Assembly (NCBI RefSeq): GCF_000422725.1
Contig: NZ_KE383909.1
Location: 853,178 to 917,177, forward strand
Reading direction: 5' to 3'
Origin: Flavobacterium subsaxonicum WB 4.1-42 = DSM 21790
GTDB taxonomy: Bacteria; Bacteroidota; Bacteroidia; Flavobacteriales; Flavobacteriaceae
Length of the DNA: 64,000 bases
The notes beneath the pieces are model-generated. The model was not told the origin of the DNA. It saw only the letters and a list, made by a program, of their open reading frames with translations, and did no database searches. Of the stretch, positions 49,440 through 57,653 are shown in pieces (the first letter of the stretch is position 1; every line of letters starts with the position of its first letter). The translations under genes and the position numbers were made by a program.

Positions 49440-49724
49440 ATGAGCAAAACAGTAATTAAACAAAAAGGCAGGACTAAAGTAACTGTACTACAAACCCTTG
49501 CAGTGATATTTTTAGTTTTTCAGTTAATAGGCTATGTAAATAGTATGACTGTAGTAGAAACTTATATGAGCTCCAGCGAAAGAATTGGTTACTATATTGG
49601 TTTTAATTTTTCTTTATATATAGCTATCGGATTCTATATATGGTCTCGTAGTGTTAAGAAAGAAATGAAAAATAATCAAAAAGCACAGCTTATTGAAGCT
49701 ATAGGTAAAGATGATGAAGCCTAA
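49440..49724 (+). CDS. Small membrane protein linked to the HEPN/MNT pair
   Basis: 94 residues: basic start MSKTVIKQKGRTK, a hydrophobic segment (14-32), a second (48-69), then a charged tail KKEMKNNQKAQLIEAIGKDDEA. Two bp after the HEPN stop, no intervening promoter or terminator, so the three genes share a transcript. No family recognised. It may be an accessory to the toxin-antitoxin module or a passenger. Confidence 0.7.
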   Translation: MSKTVIKQKGRTKVTVLQTLAVIFLVFQLIGYVNSMTVVETYMSSSERIGYYIGFNFSLYIAIGFYIWSRSVKKEMKNNQKAQLIEAIGKDDEA

Positions 49725-49730
49725 CTTAAC

Positions 49731-49762
49731 AAAAAAGCCTGCCGGATATTCTCCAACAGGCT
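49731..49762 (-). terminator. Terminator after ychF
   Basis: On the minus strand AGCCTG / CAGGCT with a 15-base loop followed by six T residues; 36 bases past the ychF stop. Confidence 0.7.
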
Positions 49763-49797
49763 AATCTCAATACTAAAATATTAGTAATTAATACTAA

Positions 49798-50892
49798 TTA
49801 CACGTTAAACCTAAAGTGCATAACATCACCATCTTTAACAATGTACTCTTTACCTTCAACTTTAAGTTTACCGGCTTCTTTAACTTTAGCTTCGGTACCG
49901 TAAGTAACGTAGTCTTCATACGCTATAACTTCGGCACGGATAAAGCCTTTTTCAAAATCGGTATGGATAACACCAGCAGCCTGCGGCCCGGTATCGCCAA
50001 TATTTATAGTCCACGCCCTTACCTCTTTAACACCCGCGGTAAAGTACGTTTGTAAGTTTAATAGTTTGTAGGCCGCACGAATAAGGGCAGATGATCCCGG
50101 CTCTTTAAGGCCAAGGTCTTCTAAAAACATCTGGCGCTCCTCATAGGTTTCTAACTCAGTAATATCAGCTTCTGTACCAACAGCCAGGAACATTACCTCT
50201 GCATTTTCATCCTTAACCAGTTCGCGTACCTGCTCTACATATGCGTTGCCGGTTGCAGCAGCACCTTCATCTACATTACATACATAAAGAACCGGTTTGG
50301 TGGTTATAAGCTGAAAGCTCTCCAACAGCTCCACTTCGTCAGCATTTTGAGGTATAACCGTACGTGCCGATTTTGCCTGTAGCAATGTTTCGCGAATCCT
50401 GTCAAGCAGGGCTTCTTCGGCCTGGGCCTCTTTATTGCCTGTTTTAGCAGCGCGGCGCACTTTTTCAAGGCGTTTTTCTACGGTTTCAAGGTCTTTTAGC
50501 TGAAGCTCAATATCTATAGTTTCTTTATCGCGTATTGGGTTTACATTACCATCTACGTGAATAATATTATCGTTATCAAAACAACGCAGCACGTGTATTA
50601 TAGCGTTACACTCTCTAATATTGCCCAAAAACTGGTTACCAAGGCCCTCGCCTTTGCTGGCACCTTTTACAAGGCCGGCAATATCTACAATATCTACGGT
50701 TGCAGGCTGTACACGCTCCGGGTTTACAAGCTCTTCCAGTTTTTCTAACCTTGGGTCAGGCACGTTTACAACACCTATATTAGGCTCTATGGTACAAAAC
50801 GGAAAGTTGGCACTCTGCGCCTTAGCATTAGACAAACAATTAAAAAGTGTCGATTTACCCACGTTAGGCAATCCTACTATACCTGCTTTCAT
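49798..50892 (-). CDS. ychF: Redox-regulated ATPase YchF
   Basis: OBG-family P-loop NTPase that prefers ATP and binds ribosomes. 364 residues: P-loop GLPNVGKSTLFNCLS (residues 6-20), switch II DIAGLVKGASKGEGLGNQFL, the NVDE-type base motif YVCNVDEGAA, a helical arm, and a C-terminal TGS domain. Start ATG at 50892 with TATATTTG at 50915-50922. Single-gene unit with terminator. Confidence 0.96.
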   Translation of the reverse strand: MKAGIVGLPNVGKSTLFNCLSNAKAQSANFPFCTIEPNIGVVNVPDPRLEKLEELVNPERVQPATVDIVDIAGLVKGASKGEGLGNQFLGNIRECNAIIHVLRCFDNDNIIHVDGNVNPIRDKETIDIELQLKDLETVEKRLEKVRRAAKTGNKEAQAEEALLDRIRETLLQAKSARTVIPQNADEVELLESFQLITTKPVLYVCNVDEGAAATGNAYVEQVRELVKDENAEVMFLAVGTEADITELETYEERQMFLEDLGLKEPGSSALIRAAYKLLNLQTYFTAGVKEVRAWTINIGDTGPQAAGVIHTDFEKGFIRAEVIAYEDYVTYGTEAKVKEAGKLKVEGKEYIVKDGDVMHFRFNV

Positions 50893-50914
50893 TATATACT
50901 GTTTTTTGAGGGTG

Positions 50915-50922
50915 CAAATATA
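50915..50922 (-). promoter_or_regulatory. -7 promoter box (TATATTTG) for ychF
   Basis: Exact TAnnTTTG on the minus strand, 22 bases before the ATG at 50892. Confidence 0.55.
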
Positions 50923-50928
50923 GTAATT

Positions 50929-51057
50929 AAGTCGGTAAAGTCATAAAGTTTGTAAAGTCGTAAGGTCTTAAAGTCAAATGTAATGTAGTCAACAGTCACA
51001 ATGTCAAATATCGTTGCAAATTAACATGCGGTACTTTGACTTTCTACTTTAAGACCT
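50929..51057. repeat. AAAGTC-word repeat with long-range inverted pairs
   Basis: The plus strand runs through GTCATAAAG, GTAAAGTCG, GTCTTAAAGTC and similar words. AGGTCTTAAAGT (50963-50974) pairs perfectly with ACTTTAAGACCT (51046-51057), and AAAGTCAAA (50970-50978) with TTTGACTTT (51035-51043). No gene inside. It sits between the divergent ychF and secreted-protein promoters. Confidence 0.5.
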
Positions 51058-51129
51058 GACAGACTTTCGACAATAAATACTTTACCATTACTTTATGTTT
51101 TTGTAAGAAGTTATTTAACATTGTGCGGC

Positions 51130-51137
51130 TACCTTTG
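51130..51137 (+). promoter_or_regulatory. -7 promoter box (TACCTTTG) for the secreted protein
   Basis: Exact TAnnTTTG 27 bases before the ATG at 51165. Confidence 0.55.
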
Positions 51138-51164
51138 CAGTATAAATGTTTAAATAACAACACA

Positions 51165-51701
51165 ATGAAAAATTTCGCAATCACTATATTGTTGGCTGTA
51201 GGCCTATCGGCTTCGGCACAGGTTAACCAGAATGTTACTAAAGAGTCTACCACTACTACAGTAACGGTTAACGATGGTACAGGCACTCCAAAAAAATTGG
51301 TTAAGACAAAAAATACCGAGGCTACCAGCGAATTAGAACTTAAAGACGCTAATTCTAAAAAGCTGAATAAAGAGGCTTACGAAACTGCCCCTCAGGTAAC
51401 ATCGTCTACTTCGGTAGTGCGTGATGAGGGTTTTAATGCAAGAATCGGGCAGATATCTAACTACCAGATGGGTGGAAAAGATTATGTTTTTGTTACCGAT
51501 AAAGGTGGCTACAGAATTACTACCCCTGATAATGTTGAATACGGTAAATTAAGAAGGACCTCTAACGGCCAGTATATTTACAGAACAAAAACAGGCACCT
51601 CTGTAGGGCATTTTGATGCTGCCGGAAATTTTACGGTAGAAACCTATGATGATAAAGCCGACGGTGTTACAGTAGAAACCTACACCAAGGTTATAAAATA
51701 A
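51165..51701 (+). CDS. Secreted hypothetical protein
   Basis: 178 residues from the ATG MKNFAITILLAVGLSASAQ at 51165 (signal peptide). The mature N-terminal third is Thr/Lys/Glu-rich and probably unstructured (VTKESTTTTVTVNDGTGTPKK). The rest has repeated Gly/Tyr beta-hairpins, for example DYVFVTDKGGYRI and YGKLRRTSNGQYIYRTKTGTSVGHFDAAGN. I recognise no family. It has its own promoter and a strong bidirectional terminator. Confidence 0.75.
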   Translation: MKNFAITILLAVGLSASAQVNQNVTKESTTTTVTVNDGTGTPKKLVKTKNTEATSELELKDANSKKLNKEAYETAPQVTSSTSVVRDEGFNARIGQISNYQMGGKDYVFVTDKGGYRITTPDNVEYGKLRRTSNGQYIYRTKTGTSVGHFDAAGNFTVETYDDKADGVTVETYTKVIK

Positions 51702-51730
51702 ATTTGAGTTAATTAGTTAAGTTCACTACT

Positions 51731-51766
51731 AAAAAATCCTGAAGCGTATTGCTTCAGGATTTTTTT
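51731..51766. terminator. Bidirectional terminator between secreted protein and ferredoxin genes
   Basis: Fifteen-bp perfect stem AAAAAATCCTGAAGC / GCTTCAGGATTTTTT with a five-base loop; A-run and T-run on either side serve both strands. Confidence 0.85.
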
Positions 51767-51807
51767 ATGTTCTTTAAATTTTTAAATTTTAAATCTTTAA
51801 ATAAACA

Positions 51808-52161
51808 TTACTCATCCCCGTGCAAAAATGCCTGGCGGTTAAGTAGCGTTTCGTCGCTTTCTACATGGCTGTCATCGGGCACACAGCAGTCTACCGGGCA
51901 AACGGCAGCGCATTGCGGCTCATCATGAAAACCTTTACATTCGGTACACTTATCGGGTACTATGTAGTATATATCGTCAGATATCGGGTTAAAAGGAGCA
52001 TCGGCATCTACTTCTTCGCCGCTTGGCAAAACAATTTTTCCGCGCAGTTTAGTACCATCTTTATACCTCCAGTCATCTGCACCTTCGTATATAGCGGTGT
52101 TAGGGCACTCCGGTTCGCAGGCCCCACAGTTTATACATTCGTCTGTTATAATGATTGCCAT
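51808..52161 (-). CDS. 2[4Fe-4S] ferredoxin (Allochromatium type)
   Basis: 117 residues. The first cluster motif is [12 protein letters not shown] (Cys at 9, 12, 15, 19), the second [18 protein letters not shown] with an eight-residue insertion between the second and third cysteines, the pattern of Alvin-type low-potential ferredoxins. About 45 residues separate the motifs, longer than the classical form. Cytoplasmic electron carrier. Divergent from an acyl-CoA reductase gene 71 bp away, so it may be its electron source, although the reductase family uses NADPH. Confidence 0.9.
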   Translation of the reverse strand: MAIIITDECINCGACEPECPNTAIYEGADDWRYKDGTKLRGKIVLPSGEEVDADAPFNPISDDIYYIVPDKCTECKGFHDEPQCAAVCPVDCCVPDDSHVESDETLLNRQAFLHGDE

Positions 52162-52185
52162 GGCTAATTTTAGTATTTAATAACG

Positions 52186-52193
52186 TAAATTTG
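52186..52193 (+). promoter_or_regulatory. -7 promoter box (TAAATTTG) for the acyl-CoA reductase
   Basis: Exact TAnnTTTG in the 71-bp divergent gap, 39 bases before the ATG at 52233. Confidence 0.55.
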
Positions 52194-52232
52194 CAGCAAA
52201 ATTACGTCCAAATCCATTCATAAGCAAACATA

Positions 52233-53291
52233 ATGACGTTAACAGAAACAAAAAAAGCGTTAATAACGCTTGGCCAATTTCTTTCGCAATTTTCTTTAGA
52301 CAATAACACTAAAGATAACAGCGTACTGCACAACGAAACGTTTTATAACGATTTTATAGAATTAATACAATTATGCCAGTCGCACAACGGCTGGTTTACG
52401 CCAGAGCAGGTACACCACGCCATAACACAATGGGCACAGGCACTAACCCCACAAAACTTAGATAACTGGCTAAGCCAGTACAATCTGGAAGCTACAGAGC
52501 CCAAAACGGTAGCTCTTATTTTGGCGGGCAATATACCGCTGGTGGGTTTCCACGATTTTTTATCGGTACTGGTAACAGGTCATAAAGCGCTGGTTAAATT
52601 GTCGTCTAACGATAAGTACCTCCTGCCCTTTTTAGCCAAATACCTTATTGCCGTAGAGCCCGGGTTTGCCGGCAGGATTACTTTTACCGAAGAAAAACTG
52701 GAAGCTTTTGATGCCGTTATTGCCACAGGCAGCAACAACACCGCCCGTTATTTTGAATATTACTTTAAAAACAAGCCCCATATAATACGTAAAAACCGAA
52801 ACTCTGTAGCGGTGCTTACCGGTAACGAAACCCATGAAGAGCTGGTGGGCCTTGGCGAAGACATCTTTAGGTACTTTGGCCTTGGATGCCGCAATGTATC
52901 TAAACTGTTTGTGCCTGCCGGTTACGACTTTAAAGCCTTTTTTGAGGCCATGTACACCTATAAAGATGTTATTTTTTACGAAAAATACGCCAACAACTAC
53001 GACTATAACAAAGCCGTATTTTTAATGAGCGATTTTAAACTGCTGGATAACGAGTTTCTTACCATTAAAGAAGATAAAAGCTACGCCTCGCCTATTTCGA
53101 GCGTGTTTTATGAATATTATGATAGCCTGGAGGTTTTAGACGAACGTTTGGACGCCGAACGTGAACAAATTCAGTGCATTGTAGGTGGCAAAGCTATTAA
53201 CAACAGCATACCCTTTGGTATAACACAGCAGCCGGGTTTGTTAGATTATGCAGATAATGTGGATACAATTTCCTTTTTATCAAAAATTTAG
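52233..53291 (+). CDS. LuxC-like acyl-CoA reductase
   Basis: 352 residues of the LuxC/aldehyde-dehydrogenase-like family. It has ALILAGNIPLVGFHDFLSVLVTGHKALVKLSS (residues 94-125), the nucleotide-binding-type VIATGSNNTARYFEYYF, and the nucleophile Cys219 in YFGLGCRNVSKLFVP. Family members reduce acyl-CoA or acyl-protein to aldehydes with NADPH. No luxABDE or fatty aldehyde user is present, so bioluminescence is not implied; lipid or secondary-metabolite synthesis is possible. Divergent from ferredoxin, and 83 bp before serC. Confidence 0.87.
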   Translation: MTLTETKKALITLGQFLSQFSLDNNTKDNSVLHNETFYNDFIELIQLCQSHNGWFTPEQVHHAITQWAQALTPQNLDNWLSQYNLEATEPKTVALILAGNIPLVGFHDFLSVLVTGHKALVKLSSNDKYLLPFLAKYLIAVEPGFAGRITFTEEKLEAFDAVIATGSNNTARYFEYYFKNKPHIIRKNRNSVAVLTGNETHEELVGLGEDIFRYFGLGCRNVSKLFVPAGYDFKAFFEAMYTYKDVIFYEKYANNYDYNKAVFLMSDFKLLDNEFLTIKEDKSYASPISSVFYEYYDSLEVLDERLDAEREQIQCIVGGKAINNSIPFGITQQPGLLDYADNVDTISFLSKI

Positions 53292-53374
53292 TCGATTTTT
53301 TTATAAAATAAATTGCGGTTATTCGTTCTATAATTTAGAAATTTGCGTCACTTTTTAAGCAACAACACAACACA

Positions 53375-54448
53375 ATGAAAAAACATAACTTTAGTGCAGG
53401 CCCATCTATCCTGCCACAGGAAGTATTCGAAAAATCTGCCCAGGCAATTTTAGACTTTAACGGTTCGGGACTTTCAATTTTGGAAATTTCGCACCGCAGT
53501 AAAGATTTTGTTGCCGTAATGGACGAAGCCAGGGCTCTTGTACTGGAGCTTATGGGCTTAACCGGCAAAGGCTACCACGCTATATTTTTGGGTGGCGGTG
53601 CAAGCCTTGAGTTTGCAAGAGTGCCGTACAATTTATTAAAAGAAGGCGGTAAAGCCGCTTACCTTGATACCGGTACGTGGGCAGCAGCGGCTATTAAAGA
53701 AGCTAAATTTTTCGGCCAGACCGAAGTTATAGCCTCTTCTAAAGCCGATAACTACTCGTACATTCCTAAAGGTTATACCATTCCTGCCGATGCTGATTAT
53801 TTTCACTACACCAGCAACAACACCATATTTGGTACACAAATGCAACAGTTTCCTGATACAGATGTGCCTTTGGTTTGCGATATGAGCTCTGATATTTTTT
53901 CGCGCCAGTTAGATTTCTCAAAATTCGGGATCATTTATGCCGGTGCTCAAAAAAACATGGGCCCTGCAGGTGCTACCCTTCTTGTAATTAAAGAAGAGCT
54001 GCTTGGCAAAACAGGCAGGGCTATACCGTCTATGCTGGATTACAAACAGCACATAGATAAAGAGAGCATGTACAACACACCGCCGGTTTTTGCGGTCTAT
54101 ACATCATACCTTACCCTGCAATGGCTTAAAAACAATGGTGGTATTGCTGCTGCCGAGGCTAAAAACAATGCTAAGGCCGAATTGCTTTATAACGAAATTG
54201 ACCGTAACCCATTGTTTGTGGGTACTGCCAAAACCGAAGACCGCTCTAAAATGAATGTGTGCTTTTTACTTAAAGACGAAGCCCACACTGAGCAATTTGA
54301 TAAATTGTGGAAAGCAGCCGGAATAAGCGGCCTGCCGGGCCACCGTTCTGTTGGCGGATACCGTGCCTCTATTTACAACGCCATGCCTATAGAGAGCGTG
54401 CAGGTGCTTGTAGATGCTATGCAGGAGTTGGAGAAAAGTATTCAGTAA
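53375..54448 (+). CDS. serC: Phosphoserine aminotransferase
   Basis: PLP enzyme of serine synthesis (3-phosphohydroxypyruvate to phosphoserine) and of pyridoxal phosphate synthesis. 357 residues starting [16 protein letters not shown], with the family HRSKDF and ALELMGL-type helix near residue 40-60 and PLP lysine in [10 protein letters not shown]. The C-terminal [16 protein letters not shown] carries the substrate-binding Arg/His pair. Its end overlaps a CAGT repeat, and 111 bp separate it from serA. No serB is nearby. Confidence 0.97.
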   Translation: MKKHNFSAGPSILPQEVFEKSAQAILDFNGSGLSILEISHRSKDFVAVMDEARALVLELMGLTGKGYHAIFLGGGASLEFARVPYNLLKEGGKAAYLDTGTWAAAAIKEAKFFGQTEVIASSKADNYSYIPKGYTIPADADYFHYTSNNTIFGTQMQQFPDTDVPLVCDMSSDIFSRQLDFSKFGIIYAGAQKNMGPAGATLLVIKEELLGKTGRAIPSMLDYKQHIDKESMYNTPPVFAVYTSYLTLQWLKNNGGIAAAEAKNNAKAELLYNEIDRNPLFVGTAKTEDRSKMNVCFLLKDEAHTEQFDKLWKAAGISGLPGHRSVGGYRASIYNAMPIESVQVLVDAMQELEKSIQ

Positions 54449-54468
54449 GCAGTCGCAGTAGCCAGTTT
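54437..54468 (+). repeat. CAGTCGCAGT-type repeat, copy 3 (serC stop)
   Basis: AGTATTCAGTAAGCAGTCGC then AGTAGCCAGTTT; the first bases are the last two serC codons and its stop (CAG TAA). Copies follow parE and the cytoplasmic transglutaminase. Confidence 0.5.
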
Positions 54469-54559
54469 AAAAATTTGTTTCAAGTTTAAGGTTTCAGGTT
54501 CTTAGCCGCAGAGGCAAAATTTTAAATCTTTCAATTATTAAATCTTTAAATAATAAAGA

Positions 54560-55522
54560 ATGAAAATATTAGCAAACGATGGTATCTCTAAAAGTGGGGT
54601 TATTGCCCTGGAAGATGCCGGTTTTGAAGTTATTACAACAAAAGTAGCCCAGGAACAGGTGGCTAACTATATAAATACAAACAATGTTGCCGTTATTTTG
54701 GTGCGTAGTGCCACCAAAGTGCGCAAAGATATTATAGATGCCTGCCCGGGCCTTAAAATTATTGGCCGTGGCGGTGTGGGTATGGATAATATTGATGTGG
54801 AGTATGCCCGCGAAAAAGGCATTCACGTTATAAACACCCCTGCTTCGTCATCAGATTCTGTTGCAGAGCTGGTATTTGCACATTTATTTAGCGGTGTGCG
54901 TTTTCTATACGACTCTAACCGTAATATGCCCCTTGAAGGCGATACTAACTTTGAAGGCCTTAAAAAGGCGTATGCTAACGGTATTGAACTTAGAGGCAAG
55001 ACCCTTGGTATTATTGGCTTTGGCCGAATTGGCCGCTCTGTGGCCCGTGTTGCCTTAGGTTTGGGCATGCGCGTTATTGCTGCCGATAAATTTGTGGGCA
55101 ATGCCGAAATTCGTGTTGATTTTTATAACGGCCAGTTTATTAATGTAGACATTGTTACTGAGCCTCTTGAAGATATTTTTAAACATTCTGATTTTATTAC
55201 CCTGCACGTGCCGGCACAAGATGGCGGTTATGTAATTGGTAAAGAACAGCTTGAGGCACTTAAAGACGGTGTGGGCATAGTTAATGCATCGCGTGGTGGT
55301 GTTATAGACGAGGTTGCCCTTATAGAGGCACTGGACTCTGGCAAGGTTGCCTTTGCAGGCCTTGACGTATTTGAAGAAGAGCCTAAACCGGCCATACAGG
55401 TACTTATGCACCCAAAAATTTCGCTTACGCCCCACATTGGTGCTGCCACCCTTGAGGCGCAGGACCGTATTGGTACAGAGCTTGCAGAGCAGATTTCGAG
55501 TTTGCTTAAAACTGAAAAATAA
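54560..55522 (+). CDS. serA: D-3-phosphoglycerate dehydrogenase (short type)
   Basis: First step of serine synthesis. 320 residues: D-2-hydroxyacid dehydrogenase fold with NAD site GIIGFGRIGRSVARVALGLG (residues 150-169), VNASRGGVIDE with the substrate Arg, DVFEEEP with the catalytic Glu, and TPHIGAATLEAQDR with the catalytic His. It lacks the C-terminal ACT domain of the E. coli enzyme, so serine feedback through ACT is not expected. Other hydroxyacid substrates are possible for the fold, but serC next to it makes SerA the best call. Confidence 0.93.
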   Translation: MKILANDGISKSGVIALEDAGFEVITTKVAQEQVANYINTNNVAVILVRSATKVRKDIIDACPGLKIIGRGGVGMDNIDVEYAREKGIHVINTPASSSDSVAELVFAHLFSGVRFLYDSNRNMPLEGDTNFEGLKKAYANGIELRGKTLGIIGFGRIGRSVARVALGLGMRVIAADKFVGNAEIRVDFYNGQFINVDIVTEPLEDIFKHSDFITLHVPAQDGGYVIGKEQLEALKDGVGIVNASRGGVIDEVALIEALDSGKVAFAGLDVFEEEPKPAIQVLMHPKISLTPHIGAATLEAQDRIGTELAEQISSLLKTEK

Positions 55523-55526
55523 AATA

Positions 55527-55549
55527 AACTGCCGGCTTGTCTGGCAGTT
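55527..55549 (+). terminator. Terminator after serA
   Basis: Seven-bp perfect stem AACTGCC / GGCAGTT with a nine-base loop and an AT-rich tail. Confidence 0.6.
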
Positions 55550-55583
55550 ATTATTTATATTAGTGATTTAATTATTCGCAATT

Positions 55584-56126
55584 ATGTGTAGAATTCTATT
55601 GATTTTATTATTTATAACAGGTTGTGGTTTTGCACAGAATAAGTTAGTCAATACATCATCTGCAGATACTCTTAAGATAAGTAGCCACAAAGAATTTGGA
55701 TATTCAATTAAACCACCTGTTTGGTTTAAAGAAAAAATATCACAGGATAATATTTACGGAGGAACGTTTCCCGCTATAGATCAGATAGAAAATGCTGTAA
55801 TCATTACCGGTTTCAAAAAAACCGACTTTACCTCGTTTGAAGATTTTACAAGAATTTATATTACCGGTAATACTTTTGGAAAGCCAGCATTATTTAGTAA
55901 AGAGCATATTTGGTACGGTAGAAATGAGTATGATTTAAAAAAAATACCACATGGCGTATCATCAAGGGTATTTACTTTTTACAAGAACAAAATCTATCAT
56001 AACCAGTTTGTGTTGCTGGAAACATCTAATGCATTTTTATTTATAAACTTTTGTGCAACCCCCGAAACCTATGACAAAAACTTTACAAAATTCACTGAGT
56101 TTTTAGAAAGCATCATTACAGAGTAA
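55584..56126 (+). CDS. Lipoprotein-like secreted hypothetical protein
   Basis: 180 residues: N-terminus MCRILLILLFITGCGFAQ with a possible lipobox ITGC, so lipoprotein is likelier than a cleaved soluble signal. The mature part is a beta-rich domain with SHKEFGYSIKPPVWFKEK and several Phe/Lys-rich strands. This style resembles small PsbP-like or DUF-type periplasmic proteins, but I cannot name a family. Terminated by a strong hairpin. Confidence 0.7.
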   Translation: MCRILLILLFITGCGFAQNKLVNTSSADTLKISSHKEFGYSIKPPVWFKEKISQDNIYGGTFPAIDQIENAVIITGFKKTDFTSFEDFTRIYITGNTFGKPALFSKEHIWYGRNEYDLKKIPHGVSSRVFTFYKNKIYHNQFVLLETSNAFLFINFCATPETYDKNFTKFTEFLESIITE

Positions 56127-56182
56127 TTAGTACTGGCCAAAATAAAACTCGAATTCTGATTCAAGAATTTTATTTATAAATG

Positions 56183-56213
56183 AAAAGGCATCCAAAAAAA
56201 TTGGATGCCTTTT
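56183..56213 (+). terminator. Terminator after the lipoprotein-like gene
   Basis: Thirteen-bp stem AAAAGGCATCCAA / TTGGATGCCTTTT with a five-base loop, followed by T residues. Confidence 0.85.
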
Positions 56214-56262
56214 TTTATGCATTTTATTTTTTGTTCAGAATAACGAATTTAAGCCGATTTTA

Positions 56263-56317
56263 AGCGAATCTCAATGTCCGAAAGTGAAATATCACTGTTA
56301 AAATTCGCTATTCAGTG
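56263..56317 (+). repeat. Dispersed repeat, copy 3 (intergenic)
   Basis: TCCGAAAGTGAAATAT at 56277-56292, followed by CACTG / CAGTG (56293-56297, 56313-56317) and flanked by AGCGAAT / ATTCGCT (56263-56269, 56303-56309). It lies between convergent genes. Confidence 0.6.
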
Positions 56318-56335
56318 TAAGAAAATACAGTAAAA

Positions 56336-56956
56336 TTAAAAAATATCAGGGTCTCCTTTACCCTCCCTAACTACAACCGGTTCATCTCCCGAAAGGTCGA
56401 TAATGGTCGATGCCACGTTGTCGCCATAGCCACCATCAATCACGGCATCTACAAGATGTTGCCATTTTTCGAAGATCAATTCCGGGTCGGTTGAGTACTC
56501 AACTACCTGATCATCATCATATATAGAGGTAGAAACTATGGGGTTGCCCAGCAGTTTTACAATTTCTATGGCTATATTGTTGTCGGGCACACGTATACCC
56601 ACGGTAGTCTTGTTTTTAAAGGCCTTTGGCAGGTTGTTGTTACCGGGCAAAATAAAGGTATAAGGCCCCGGTAACGACCGTTTAAGTATCTTAAAGGTCG
56701 CAGTATCAATCTGTTTCACGTAGTCAGACAGGTTGCTCAAATCGCTGCAAACAAAAGAGAAGTTAGCCTTTTCCAGCTTAATACCTTTAATGCGGGCAAT
56801 GCGTTCGAGCGCTTTATTGTTGGTAATATCGCAGCCAAGACCGTACACAGTATCAGTAGGATAAATAATTATACCGCCATCCTGAAGTATCTTAACCACG
56901 CGCGCAACTTCCTTATCGTTAGGGTTTTGCGGGTATATTTTTATAAATTGGGCCAT
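56336..56956 (-). CDS. L-threonylcarbamoyladenylate synthase (Sua5/YrdC family)
   Basis: Makes threonylcarbamoyl-AMP for the t6A modification of ANN-decoding tRNAs. 206 residues with GGIIIYPTDTVYGLGCD (residues 28-44), the RIARIKGIKLEKANFSFVC segment containing the KxR-like basic residues, and LPGPYTFILPG. Length is that of the single-domain YrdC/YciO type. YciO-like paralogues are an alternative. Start ATG at 56956. Confidence 0.88.
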   Translation of the reverse strand: MAQFIKIYPQNPNDKEVARVVKILQDGGIIIYPTDTVYGLGCDITNNKALERIARIKGIKLEKANFSFVCSDLSNLSDYVKQIDTATFKILKRSLPGPYTFILPGNNNLPKAFKNKTTVGIRVPDNNIAIEIVKLLGNPIVSTSIYDDDQVVEYSTDPELIFEKWQHLVDAVIDGGYGDNVASTIIDLSGDEPVVVREGKGDPDIF

Positions 56957-57085
56957 TTGTTTGGGGTTTAGAGTTCCAGGTTCCGTAGCCTGAAAGGGTT
57001 AGCAATGCTTATTATTTTTGGGAAGCATAAAGTTACAGCTTAATAAGCAGGTACGAAAAGTATTAACAAATTTTAATACAGCAGG

Positions 57086-57598
57086 TTACTCAAAATTATC
57101 ATAAATGCGCTCAAACTCCTTCATATTCTCCCAGTTTTGACGGAATGCCTCGTTTTGTACCGTAGCAATGCGCTCTTTAAAATTGGGCGACATACCGTTA
57201 GCCACCACGTAATCAACCACTTGTTTATACGAGTTAAGCATGCTCTTGTAAAAGGAGCCATAACGCATTTCGCGCTTAGCGGAGTATTTTTGGGCGGTTT
57301 CTATATTAAACAGCATAACATCGGCCAAAACATAGGGGTCTACCCCCAATGAGAGAAAATGCTTAACATATTTTTGCGCCACAGACCGGCGCAGCTTGGG
57401 CCGTTTGCCCTTTATTGGGAAATACTCGTTGGCAATTTTAACCTTGGCCTCCTGTTCCAGCTTGTCTTCCTTTGGGTTAAACACAAAGTTGTAGTAGGCC
57501 TTAACATCGGCAAATTTTTCATAAAGGGCCAGCAGCTGCTCTTCAAGCTCATCTTTAGGCAAAGAGGCCAGGTATTTTTTTAGGTCGCGTTTACTCAT
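57086..57598 (-). CDS. DUF6155-family protein
   Basis: 170 residues, soluble and helical, starting MSKRDLKKYLASLPKDELEEQL; a basic block GKRPKLRRSVAQKYVKHF near residue 63-80. The start LKKYLASLPKDELEEQLLAL is what I remember as the DUF6155 family; function unknown. Exact TAATTTTG box at 57606-57613 only seven bases upstream of the ATG at 57598, with a TTG at the correct -33 distance. Divergent from the 122-residue gene. Confidence 0.8.
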   Translation of the reverse strand: MSKRDLKKYLASLPKDELEEQLLALYEKFADVKAYYNFVFNPKEDKLEQEAKVKIANEYFPIKGKRPKLRRSVAQKYVKHFLSLGVDPYVLADVMLFNIETAQKYSAKREMRYGSFYKSMLNSYKQVVDYVVANGMSPNFKERIATVQNEAFRQNWENMKEFERIYDNFE

Positions 57599-57605
57599 AC
57601 AAGCC

Positions 57606-57635
57606 CAAAATTACGGGTTAATTTTAGTGTTGCAA
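57606..57635 (-). promoter_or_regulatory. Promoter (-33 TTG, -7 TAATTTTG) for the DUF6155 gene
   Basis: On the minus strand TTG (complement of 57633-57635), 19-base spacer, exact TAnnTTTG (57606-57613). The transcript would start within a few bases of the ATG at 57598. Confidence 0.6.
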
Positions 57636-57653
57636 TAAATTATAAAAAAAGAT

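Noticed and set aside
52233-53291. Bioluminescence gene
   Set aside because: LuxC-like reductases occur widely; no luciferase or fatty aldehyde partner is in the window.
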